Positions 11,201 through 20,101 of a stretch of DNA of 64,000 nucleotides are shown here, one piece after another (positions within the stretch are counted from its first letter, which is position 1; every line of letters starts with the position of its first letter). Source of the DNA: Symbiodinium natans (Eukaryota > Sar > Dinophyceae > Suessiales > Symbiodiniaceae). The stretch lies in assembly GCA_905221605.1 (NCBI GenBank), contig CAJNDS010000109.1:58501-122500 (forward strand), read 5' to 3'. The notes below the pieces were generated by a model, which was given only the letters and a program-made list of their open reading frames with translations, ran no database searches and was not told where the DNA came from. Made by a program: the position numbers and the translations under genes.

Positions 11201-14200
11201 ACTCTAAACCCTAAACTCTTAACCCGTAAGCTCTCAAGCCCTAAACTCTCAACCCCTAAACTCGAAATCCCTAAACTCTCAACTCCAAAAACCTAAACCC
11301 TGAACCCGAAACTCTCACACCCTAGACACTCAACCTCTAAAACCTAAACCCTGAACCCTAAACTCTCAAACCCTAGACACTCAACCTCTAAAACTCTCAG
11401 ACTCTAAAACCGAAACCCTGCACACTTCCGGTGGCCTTGATCTCCTGCATCTCCGGATCATCGTCGTTGGCAATGACTGTTCCATGCCCAATGAGCCGTG
11501 TGCAGAGGATGGCCACGGAATACCTAGGCTTTGGGGGTTTAGGGTTTAGGGTTTAGGGTTTAGGGTTTAGGGTTTAGGGCTTGGGGTTTAGGGTTTAGGG
11601 ATTAGGGCCCGAGGTGATCAAAGGTTACTTACTCAGCACCGAAGACGCCAGCGCACAGAGACTTGTAAGGGAACTGAGGGACCTCGGGTGTGTTCTTTGA
11701 GGGACCAACTGTCTGACTGTATAGAGAACGAAACACCGAAGGTTCTGTTTAAGGATCCATTATTTCAGGCTACCCAATTCTCCCGATTCATGTAAGAACC
11801 AGAGAGCAAGACCCTAAACCCGAAACCCTGGACCCTAAACCCCAAACCCTAAACCCTAAAAAAACGAAGGCGTGTGGCAGGGTCAGAATCATGAAGACCA
11901 AGACCCAGAACATACCTGGCTGACAGGTCGAGAGATTGAGGGCTCCAGTTTTCAAAGAAAGCACCCAGGCTCAGGGATTTTGATTTAGGTGTTGAGGTTC
12001 GGTTAGGGTGTAGGGTTTCAGTTTTCAGGTTCAAGGGTTAGGGCTTAGGGTTTACGGTTTGGGCTTGTGCTGGTAGGGGATTGGGATTTTCAAAGTCGGT
12101 TCCATCTAGCGCCCGCTCTCAAAAGCACATGACCGGTACAGGCAAGAAAAAGAACATGCGGAGTCTTGTCTACATGATAGGCCCCCTGTTGAAGCCCTTG
12201 GTCGCTCAACCACCTATTGGGGCCCATGGATACGCGCAGCACCCCCTCCCACCAAGACCTTGCAACGCTTCCATGATGGACTGGGCCAGCTCATACAGCG
12301 GTCGGACAATCCTGGGAGGCTGAGGAACCCTGAACCCTAACCCTAAACCCTAAACCCTCTTGAGGTGGTGGAAACTTGAGACCCTCTTGAGGTGGTGGAA
12401 ACTTGAGGGAGGGATCTTCGGAAGCTTCCTTTTTTCTTAAAGTATAGCGCTTCTCGTCATGGCACTTTCGGCACTTCGGGCCCTCCACTCCCAACACAGG
12501 AAGATGCAAGCTGACTTTCAAGCAAAGCATCGAATACCTACAAGGATTGCCCCCCCGCCCTAGTTAGAAGTAGCGTTGTGTGGACCCTAAACTGGGTTAT
12601 AAAGATCCGAGCTTAGGTTTTATAGGTCCCTTAACTGTAGTTCAGGGACTTATACTTATATCCGAAGGTCGGTGCGAGAGGTAGGGAAGGTTTTGCGGGT
12701 CGCAAATGGAATTACGAGGCCGTGAGCTGGGCGATGATCGTTCCAACTTCAGCTACAACCCCCTTCCCTTTCTATCTCACGTGCACCGTAAACCCTACAC
12801 CCTCCCCCTCCTTGTACTTTGGGGCTTGGAAGCTTGCGCTCAGGGCCCCTTAGCCGGAGCGCTTCACCAGCCGGAAAAGTCTGACGATGCGCAGCAGCCG
12901 CGCCATACCTTCGATGGGCGCTGCACAAGACGCCGCAACTTCTACTTTTGCAAACAGATTCAAAGAACAGGGTGTAATTATTAGGGTTTAAGTTAGGCCT
13001 ATTAGTGTAGGGTTTAGGGCTTCAGGTTTAGGGCTAAGAGCTCATCTTGTTTGATGTTCTTCTTTTGGGGACTTGACGTTGATGGTTTTGGGGTTTTGCC
13101 GATCTACTAGGTGCCTTGTGGGTATACCTTCATACAAGGGGTTTAGGGTCTAGGATTCCCACAGGATCCATGTACCTATATGGTATATACTTGGGCCTTA
13201 AAGGGGTTCCTACATAGTGCTTTAGGGCCCAAGAATATACTATATAGGTACATGGATCCTTTGGGATTATTGTCACAAAGATTTTCGGCGTGCAAAATAC
13301 CGCAAACTGCCCACGCAAGCCGGGGCAACGCTGACCCTGCATCGTGGCCTCTGGAAAAAACGAGGTGCAACAAATTTAGGTTTTAGGGTTTGGGGGAACC
13401 CTAAACCCTAAACCGTAAACCTTAAACCCTAAACCCTAAACCCTAAACCCCAAATCCTAAACCCAAACCTGCAGGGACCTTCGGCCCGAGGTGCGGAAGA
13501 CCATGAACACGGAAGCCATTCCTGCCCGGCCGGGGGAGAAGGCAGGAGAAGCAACAGAGGTTCAGGCTTTCGTTGTCTAAACCCTAAACCCTAAACCCTA
13601 AACCCTAAACCCTAAACCCTAAACCCTAAAAATCCCTAAAGAGAGTAGCTTAGATAGACTTTGCGTGGGCGGGGCTGAGGTTCGCGCTGAGGGTTCAGGA
13701 GCACCTTCAAACTCGAGAGACCTCAGGGAGGCCCGCTCAGTGCTGTCAACTCGCACGTCGAGTTGAAAGTAATTAGAGGTACCCTTATTGGGGTCCTTAT
13801 TATGTGGGAATCTTACGATTTGTGGGTTTATAGTAGGGTTCCCTGAAGACCCTAAACCCTAAACCCTAAACCCCCCAAATGTCCTTGTTTTCGCTGGCTT
13901 GCATCATGCTGCATCATCCAGTGAAGCACTGGCATGATCCACCTGAGCAGGCTGTTCAGGGCCTTGGGGGTTGTCAAACATACCCATACATCATGGGTTT
14001 AGGGTTTAGGGTTTAGGGTTCAGGGTTCAGGGTTCAGGGTTCAGGGTTCAGGGTTTAGGGTTTAGGGTTTAGGGTTTAGGGTTTAGGGTTTTAGGGTTTT
14101 AGGGTTTCGGGTTTAGCGCATCATGGGTTCCCTACTACCCCTCCCTCTTTTCTACCACCCTCCTGGGTTCCACCCATAACTACGGCTACTTGGGGATAAT

Positions 14201-17200
14201 TAAGCCTACTTAAAGTTATTCCAGGGGGGAACCTAGGGGGGGGTAGTACAGAGGGGGGGTAGTAGGGAAAGCCATGAATACGGGACCTACACGCGCCCAT
14301 CGATTAACCCCTGTTAGGAAAACAAGTGCTTCTTTGCGGGCTCCCTCCTCATCAACTGCAGAAGGACTCAAAGTGATAGCCGGGAATACCCGCGCAACTC
14401 TTGCACCCCGCAAGCCCTTAAACCCTGAACCCCAAATTATGTTCTCTGTTGGGGGCTTCTTAACTATAGCTAAGGGACTTACAATCTAACCTAGGGTCCT
14501 TATAACCCAATTGAGGGTCCTTATATCTCTCTACTTATAACTAGGGGGGGGCAACCCTAAACCCTAAACCCTAAACCTTAAACCCTAAACCCTAAACCCT
14601 AAACCCTAAACCCTAAACCTTAAACCCTACTTATAACTAGGGGGGACCCTCCTTGAAGCCGGACCAGGGGCTGATCTGCAACTCCGCTGGTGACGATGGA
14701 GAGGTCGAAGACGTTCCAACCCCACTCATCCTCCAATAGCTGAAGGTTTTAGGGTTTAGGGCTTGGGGTTTGGGTCCCCCCCCACCCCCCCCCCCGCCAT
14801 CATCCTACAGCTTGCAGCCCTAAAGCCTAAACAACCCCAGAATTAATCTTGCAGGGGTCCAGGGTTTAGGGATTAACGATCGCAGGGGTTCAGGGTTTAG
14901 GGTGCAACAACCCCAGAATTTCACCGTGAAGGCCTGCGAGGCCCTAAACCCTCAGCCCTATAGACCTTAATCTCCAAAGAGCCCGAAGCCTTAAACCCTA
15001 GCGGCCTCAGCCCTGTTTGAACCCCAGTGAAAAGGCTCTTGTAGCTCTACTTATAACTGGGGGGGGGGGGGGGGCTACGCCCTCAATCCTAAGCTAAACC
15101 CCTCTAAATTTAAACCCCTGAAGTCCCCTAGACCCGAAATCCAGAGCTGCACTGCAGCTTAGGGCCTCTTCCTGCCTCTTAGTAGTAGGGAATTATGGAG
15201 AAGTCTGGAACCCTGTAAAGAGTCCCTTCAAGGGTAATTTAGGGGGCGGAGGGGCTTGGGGTTTAGGATCCTAGATTCCCGAACTTCTCGACTGGGAACG
15301 AATTAATTCAGGGCTTGGTTTTTAGGCTTTGTAATGCCCTCGGCTGCCCTATAACGGTGCCCATGATTTGAAGGGGCTTAGGGTTTAGGGTTTTGGGATT
15401 AAGGATCGCAACCATTAAGAAAGGGATTCAGGGCACGACCGGACATCCTAGCCCCTCACCCTCGCTTTGGAGTTTTGGTTGCAAAGGCTTCCACAGCATG
15501 TTCGGGTTGGAGGCTTAATTAGGGCCGCAACCGCTAAAGTAGGAGCCTAACAACTATAATCTTGATTGCAGGTGCGCCCAAACAGGTACCCCGATTTAGG
15601 AAACACCCGAATAAATACCCTGTAATATCGGACTACTTCGTCTTACGCTCGGTGAACCTTCATGTTTATCTTATTTCATGGTTGAAACAGAACCCCCCTT
15701 TCCCGGGAAAACATGAAACTAGGGTTTCGGGTTTAGGGTTCAGGGCTCAGGGTTAAGGGTTTCGGGTTTAGGGTTTAGGAACTTAAATGTCTATTCCTTA
15801 TTGAGTTTAAGCATCCTTAAACATGAAAAATGATACCCCCACCATGACAAAGCATCGTTGTGGGCAGAAAAGCCGAGACACCAGTCCACATGTAAGTTCC
15901 AGGTCTGAGCCTAAGCCCTAAAACCTTAGTCCCCGAAACTCCGAAAGCTGCAACCCCTAGACCCGAAACCCCGAGATACAGAACCCAAACCCCCCCCCGC
16001 CCCCAAAAAAAAGAAAGAAAATTCCGAAACCCCAACACTTAACCTAATAGAGGAGGCTTAAGAAGAGGGCGTTGGGTGTTAGCAGAGTATAAATATACAG
16101 GGGCAACAAGGGAACACTATTCGTAATTATTCCGACCCCGGTGTATTAAACCCCAAGAATCCTAAACCCCTAAACCCTAAACCCTAAATGGAATCCCGTA
16201 CCGCGCCTCCTGGCGGAAGAAATGGCAGCCATGGCCTCAGACAGAGGCGAATCACTGGGGTCTTCGGCTGCCACCACAAAGGACACACGACGCTGCAATA
16301 ATCCGTATGGACTTTAGGGTTCGGGGGTTTAGGGTTTAGGGCTAGGGTTTAGGGTTTTGGGGGTTGGGGTCTGGGGGCTTCGGGCTTCTCCCCGCAAGGG
16401 GTTTAAGGGTTGATTTGTTGCAAAAGATGAATTTTTACAGAAAGCAGGAGCCCTGATAGGGCGGCATGTAGGGGCCTCAGTTGCCTAGGCTCCTGTTACC
16501 AAGCCCTCAACTTGTCAACCCCAAACCCTTACACCCTAAAGCCTTCACCCTAACATAAGACCCCATGACGGCGGACCCCATGCTTGTAAGGGATCCGATG
16601 ACTAGACCCAAGAGTAACCTAGGAAGAAAAGGCTACGTACCCTTTTTGGTCTAAAAAGGGGATTATAAACCCTAAACCCCAAATGCCAAACCCCAACCCC
16701 AAACCCTAGTAAGAGAACCTAAACCATAAAAACGGGGGAATTTGGGCCCACTCTGGAACCCCAGATGATGGCAAGGGGCGCAAGAGCCGCACGATGAGCT
16801 CAAAGAGGAAGTAGGCGAGCAAAGCATGCCTAGGAGATTACAAGGAGGCCAACACCCCCCCCCCTAAACCCTAAACCCTAAACACTAAACCCCAAATTCT
16901 AAACCCTAAACCCTAAAACCTAAACCCTAAACCCATCCAAAGTTAGCAAGTAAGGCGAGAGGGGGGGGAGGGGGGGGCTCCTTGTAAAGCTGACTGGAGG
17001 GTTGAGGGTTTAGGGCTTATACCCCAAACTCGAACCCCTAAACCTTAAGCTTCGGCGCTTATCGGATTCTAGGCTTCTGGGGGCTTCTAGGACGTTTTAT
17101 GAGCCCCAAAAAACATCCTGAACACCCCTTTCACAAAGAACACCCCCCCAAAAAACCGGCTTAGGGTTTAGGGTTTAGGGTTTTGTGCTTAGGGTTGATT

Positions 17201-20101
17201 AAGAGCGTACATTGTCTTAGGCAAGACCAGAGCCCTCGGCCTCTGATGCTTTGGAAGCCCTGCACAACTTCACAGGAACCCCCCCACGCAAATCCTTGGG
17301 TGTAGGCGTTTAGGGTTTTGGGGGCTTGAGGTTTGGGGGACACCCGAAACCCAGAGCTCAACGAAATTACGCCAACCATGCTGCTGCAACCTGCAACTCG
17401 GCTCGTGAATTCTCGCGGAGCTTGCTTGCCCGTGCCCGCTTGCGGGGGCATCATACTGTCATACTCTTCTCGGGTCCAAGTGTTCAACTTCGCCTGGCGC
17501 AGATAATTGATGCCACTATCCTTGTCGCTGAACTTGGTCTCGAAGGTGTTCGCGGCTTCGTCTGATGACGTGGCGCAACGCTGGTGATCTTCGAGGCAGC
17601 TGCGGATGCCAGTGTCGGTGTTGACGATGCTGCGATGCTTACTTGGCTGCACTTCGGAGGGTAGTAATAAATGAGTTTTTTCAGCTGACTTGGTATTAAA
17701 CCCAAAAAGGCTAAGGATCTAAAGATGCAGTGAAGCACAACAAAGCTTGCAGATGTCAGGAGCATGCTCGTGTTTCAGCATCCAGTCGTCGCTCAGATGA
17801 ACCCCTGAACTCTTTATGGTGGACGTCTAGGCTAAGCCTAAACCCTAAACCCCCGTCTGGTATATTTGCTGCCTAACGGTCTACCCAAGACCTTGAACAA
17901 AACCCAACACAAATCAAACAAAAACCCCGCTATAATTTACACCCCTTTCTCATCCCAACTGTAGTTGAGGGACTTAGAACCTAAAGATAGGATCCATTCA
18001 ACCCAATAAGACTTCTAACTCTACTTCTAACTAGGGGGGGGCGCCTTGTAGGGTTTCTGAGGCTACCCAAAAGGCCTCGTGCCGCCTATGTTAGCTCAAC
18101 GTTGGGGGTTTAGACTCGATCCAGAATAGGGCTTAGGGTTGTTAGTTGTGTTGGGTTCGGATTTCGGGTTTAGGGCGCGATATTGCTTGGGGCTCAGGTT
18201 TTGGGTTTGGCAGGGTTTGTGGTTTAGACCGGGGTTTAGACCCCATAACCCTAAAACCCCAACCGAAGCTCCATCTTTCCCAATGATGGCTTAATCTCGG
18301 GTGCCCTAGGGAAACAAAAGGCCCCAGGTGACAGGCACCAGGAGGCACCCTAGTTGAGGGAATCTGCCATATACTAGCATTTACTACCTAGCCCTCAACC
18401 CTGCTTCTTGAAGGTCATGACTACACCCTAAGCTATACTACTCGACTTCCTAAACCCTCAAGCCGAAGCCCGAAACCCTAAACCCTCAGTACCTACCATA
18501 TGGATCCTGAGCCCCATAAACCGATGAGCCCTGCAAACCATATAAACCCTACAAGCCCCGAAGCCTTGAACCCCACCTGGGACCCCCTTTGCCTACAGTT
18601 CTATGCGCCATACCTGCTGGTTAAGGGCAGGTTCTAAGCCGTAGGTAAATCGAGTATCAGGAAAACCCTGAACCCTCAACCCTAAATCCTAAACCCTAAA
18701 ACCCTAAACCCAAAACCCCAAAATCCTTCAGGCCTCAGTTTTCGTCCACAGGCAAGCGGCTCCACCCAGAACCAGATCCAACTCTCGAGGTCCGTCTCCA
18801 GGCCGATGACCTGGGGTCTCTTTGGGGTTGAGGGTTTCGGGTTCAGGGTTCAGGGTTTAGGGGTAATTCTTTGGGGTAGAGAATCGGGGTTTATGGGGTT
18901 TTGGGGGTGTAAAACCCTAAACCCTAAACCCTAAGCCCTAAGCCCTAAGCCCTAAACCCTAAACCCTAAACCCTAAACCCTAAACCCTAAAGGGTGTTAC
19001 GGGTTTCAGAGTTTAGGGTTCAGGGCATCCCTGGGTTTGCGCCTCAAGCCTAACCCCCGAACCTCAAAAATTCGGGGGTTTGGGGCTTAGGGTTTAGGTT
19101 TTAGGGTTTAGGATTTAGGGTTCAGGGTTCAGGGTTTATTGGGGTAGAGAAGCTTAGGGTTTTGGCGGGTGGGCTGTGCTGAGGCCCTTCGACGAGGATT
19201 TAGGGTCTTGGTTGCAGGCAGGACGGTTCTTCCGCACAACCCGCTGGTACTTAGCAGTCAATGAGGCAAATTAGGGCCGCATATATACCCTTGGAGGGAT
19301 TATATAGGGTACCTCATCCCCTCATTCCTTACTAAGAACCAGCCAGACAAAAGCTGCTTTTCAAAAAAACAACCCTACAAGGAGGGCCCCCCTTACTATA
19401 CTAACTATACTTGCAGGGGACTGATAACATAAGTTAGAACAGTTAGGATCCTTATAGCCCAATTTCGGGTCCTTATAATTCTGCTTATCACTAGGGGCGC
19501 CCCTCCTTGTACTGAATGCTTTACGTCGCACAGAGAAGACAAGGACTCGTGCTCATTCAGCTTGTTCAGCTGCTCAAACTGGCTGCTTTCTCGATCATCA
19601 CACATATTATGATGATGTCTCTAAATCATGGTCCCTTTTGGGGCCCATATTATAAGGCGCCCTCTTATTTAGGGTACCCAAAGAAGGAGCATGATATAGA
19701 GAACTGACCATATAGGAATGCCAGGAGCCACCTTGCCGTCGTGTATACTGATGCCCTCGATTCAAAATGGCTTTCAGGGAGCCTGTCAATAGTTGGCAAA
19801 GAGCTTGCTTAAGCATGGTAATTATCAAGTTCTGACGACCTGGATTCCTTTTGCACTCTGCCTCTATGCCAGTTCGGCTAGCTGGCCAAGGGTGTAAGGC
19901 GCAGGGTTCAGGGTTTAGGGACAAAAAGGGTCCAGGGTGTAGGGTTTAGGGGTAAACCCTAAACCCTTAACCCTTAACCCTTAACCCTACACCCTAAACC
20001 CTAAACCCTAAACCCTAAAACGGGCTCGGAGTTTAGGCTGTCTCTCCCGTCAGGTGACGACGGCATTGCACATGATGATGATGCCACTGGTGGCTTGGAA
20101 C
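3455..20101 (-). CDS. Single-domain voltage-gated cation channel with EF-hands, about 20 exons
   Basis: Minus-strand exons in order: 20101-20062, 18810-18758, 16829-16782, 14739-14660, 13742-13705, 13521-13486, 12908-12863, 12311-12259, 11915-11879, 11523-11436, 10062-10015, 9397-9346, 8675-8595, 7471-7407, 6979-6929, 6415-6361, 5468-5398, 4567-4504, 4385-4346 and 3572 to 3527 or 3455. Codon phase agrees at every junction except S2 to S3, where a small exon is probably missing. The spliced product reads S1, S2, S3, an Arg-rich S4, S5, pore, S6, then two EF-hands. One six-helix domain suggests a plasma-membrane tetramer whose gating is tuned by calcium. As modelled, 15 of 19 donors are GC and four are GT; all acceptors are AG. 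Introns hold telomere-type tracts and MITEs. Exons upstream of S1 were not found, so the start is unknown. Confidence 0.85.
3527..7471 (-). CDS. Channel exons for the end of S6 and the C-terminal EF-hand region
   Basis: 7471-7407 reads VVSENMIAIRDQMQKEDEQR, joining S6 as MTG-VVSENM. 6979-6929 reads EKRKSMITKVLMELFRE; 6415-6361 reads ADVDNNGIVSRQEFEGHL, a complete EF-hand loop (D1, D3, N5, G6, E12). 5468-5398 reads MLKSPELVKKI and TKNTRMKAG. 4567-4504 reads KQIFAEVQDLIDLFDWIDHD and 4385-4346 reads GTITIDEFMNGF: the second EF-hand loop is split by a GC-AG intron between its fifth and sixth residues. 3572-3527 reads WINEPLRAKSLVKLQ; if not spliced, it runs on to a stop at 3455 in a telomere-type tract. 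The 5398 donor is the least certain. Confidence 0.85.
4120..4230 (-). other. Open island inside a channel intron
   Basis: One minus-strand frame reads RRFMSDELERLRPLIRLVVF, then FAGIFS, with a hydrophobic stretch. It lies between channel exons 4385-4346 and 3572-3527, which join in phase without it. It is either an alternative exon or chance. The rest of 3600-4340 is degenerate telomere-type sequence, an AT-rich stretch (3610-3830) and a G-run (3842-3855). Confidence 0.25.
7484..7590. mobile_element. Inverted-repeat element, GTCCATGTACCT family
   Basis: Arms read CCTAAGGGTCCATGTACCT and AGGTACATGGACCCTTAGG. The element lies eight bases outside a channel exon acceptor. The family is the most abundant recognised here: other copies are at 13159-13265, 26381-26488, 34560-34736 (interrupted), 36001-36128, 38688-38787 and 43991-44106, with a half-copy near 44554. 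The centre keeps a GGGCC-TTAAAG...CTTTAGGGCCC type of inner symmetry in several copies. Confidence 0.8.
7599..7678. mobile_element. Inverted-repeat element, GGCTCCAAATAG family
   Basis: Reverse-oriented copy of the family seen at 730-816 and 33984-34072, ending TATTTGGAGCCTTAGGG. It lies directly beside the element at 7484-7590. Confidence 0.7.
7685..7750 (-). pseudogene. Ankyrin-repeat fragment in a channel intron
   Basis: The minus strand reads LLGRLVAAGADMDFVQ, then a degenerate SCRTA, which resembles the end of one ankyrin repeat and the start of the next. It is squeezed between two inverted-repeat elements (7599-7678 and about 7741-7860) and lies in a channel intron. It looks like a captured or relict exon. 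Confidence 0.4.
8226..8256. repeat. Poly(C) run
   Basis: About 31 consecutive C within a channel intron. Comparable G or C runs occur at 3842-3855, 35763-35782, 44607-44625, 44724-44740, 46247-46267 and 49284-49304. Assembly of such runs is unreliable. Confidence 0.95.
8340..8495. repeat. Variant array (CCCCAAA)n
   Basis: A run of the variant unit CCCCAAA (TTTGGGG on the other strand) beside normal CCCTAAA units. Similar homogeneous TTTGGGG arrays lie at 22709-22780 and 26790-27090. All are in introns or intergenic DNA; the long Gly/Phe/Trp frames they create are not genes. Confidence 0.9.
8595..11915 (-). CDS. Channel exons for S5, pore loop and S6
   Basis: 11915-11879 (37 bases) reads MFWVLVFMILT; 11523-11436 reads YSVAILCTRLIGHG and ANDDDPEMQEIK; 10062-10015 reads DMFSSVSTSMFTLFGT; 9397-9346 reads VSSWSLMKFVPLFEEHL; 8675-8595 reads FRMPILQPLFVVFYIYSAW, then ALLAVMT. 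Together they form S5, turret, pore helix, selectivity filter and S6. All five donors are GC. The filter region reads GTVSSWS; in bacterial sodium channels the aligned motif is TLESW, so the acidic filter residue appears to be replaced by Ser. Confidence 0.85.
10296..10500. mobile_element. Inverted-repeat element, GGTTCATGGGTAGTTA family
   Basis: Contains TTCATGGGTAGTTATGAG and, at the right end, TAACTACCCATGAACCTCC in inverted orientation. Relatives: 47574-47698, 51603-51714 and 63614-63790. It lies in the channel intron between exons 11436 and 10062. Confidence 0.55.
10866..11010. repeat. Higher-order repeat of telomere-like units
   Basis: A longer unit containing CCCCCTAAACGCCGAAACCC is repeated about five times with alternation of CTAAA and CTCAA. 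It is a local tandem amplification of degenerate CCCTAAA units inside a channel intron. Confidence 0.7.
12259..14739 (-). CDS. Channel exons for S3, the S4 voltage sensor and the S4-S5 linker
   Basis: 14739-14660 reads LLEDEWGWNVFDLSIVTSGV, a typical S3 start (WNVFD). 13742-13705 reads TERASLRSLEFE; 13521-13486 reads MASVFMVFRTS; 12908-12863 reads MARLLRIVRLFRLVK; 12311-12259 reads IVRPLYELAQSIMEALQ. In S4 a basic residue recurs every third position, RLLRIVRLFRLVK, the classic gating-charge pattern. Donors at 14660, 13486 and 12863 are GC; those at 13705 and 12259 are GT. The 38-base exon at 13742 is the least certain of this set. Confidence 0.85.
12357..12414. repeat. Tandem duplication of a 27-base unit
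   Basis: CCTCTTGAGGTGGTGGAAAC with its continuation occurs twice in succession just upstream of the S4-S5 exon. Confidence 0.8.
13159..13265. mobile_element. Inverted-repeat element, GTCCATGTACCT family
   Basis: Arms ACAGGATCCATGTACCTATA and TATAGGTACATGGATCCTTT; lies in the channel intron between exons 13486 and 12908. Confidence 0.75.
16782..20101 (-). CDS. Channel exons for S1 and S2
   Basis: Exon 20101-20062 reads FQATSGIIIMCNA (S1) and ends at a GT donor. Exon 18810-18758 reads VIGLETDLESWIWFWVE, the S1-S2 loop, and ends at a GC donor. Exon 16829-16782 reads HALLAYFLFELIVRL, an S2 helix with the conserved acidic residue and a following Arg. The joins give NA-VIGLETD and VEP-HALLAY without changing frame. 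A candidate linker exon near 16195-16205 (RRGTGF) would sit between S2 and S3, but its end does not fit the phase. Confidence 0.8.
17375..17765 (-). other. Open frame plus inverted-repeat element inside a channel intron
   Basis: About 90 open codons on the minus strand from 17650 to about 17375 read, in pieces, KHRSIVNTDTGIRS, EAANTFETKFSDKDSG and TWTREEYDSMMPPQ. The composition is coding-like, with no family recognised. Immediately upstream (17655-17740) is an element containing AAACCCAAAAAGGCTAAGG, also present at 24290-24430, and beyond it a short frame reading DDWMLKHEHAPDICK. The block sits between S1-S2 exons of the channel, so it is a nested or captured gene fragment, or an alternative exon. 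Confidence 0.3.
19376..19511. mobile_element. Inverted-repeat element, TACAAGGAGGG family
   Basis: Ends TACAAGGAGGGCCCCCC and CGCCCCTCCTTGTA, inner blocks TTAGGATCCTTATA and similar. Clear relatives: 22803-22926, 27106-27235 and 44847-44973. More degraded ones lie near 5097-5190, 12546-12660, 14460-14550 and 17945-18040. This copy lies in the S1-S2 intron of the channel. Confidence 0.75.

Noticed and set aside
12706-12984. 92-codon plus-strand frame
   Set aside because: Antisense to the S4 exon of the channel (12908-12863).
19150-19890. Open minus-strand islands (YQRVVRKNRPACN; DDRESSQFEQLNKLNEHESL; ITMLKQALCQLLTGSLKAIL)
   Set aside because: They lie between the S1 exon and the next channel exon, which join in phase without them. 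Kept out of the model as possible alternative exons or chance.
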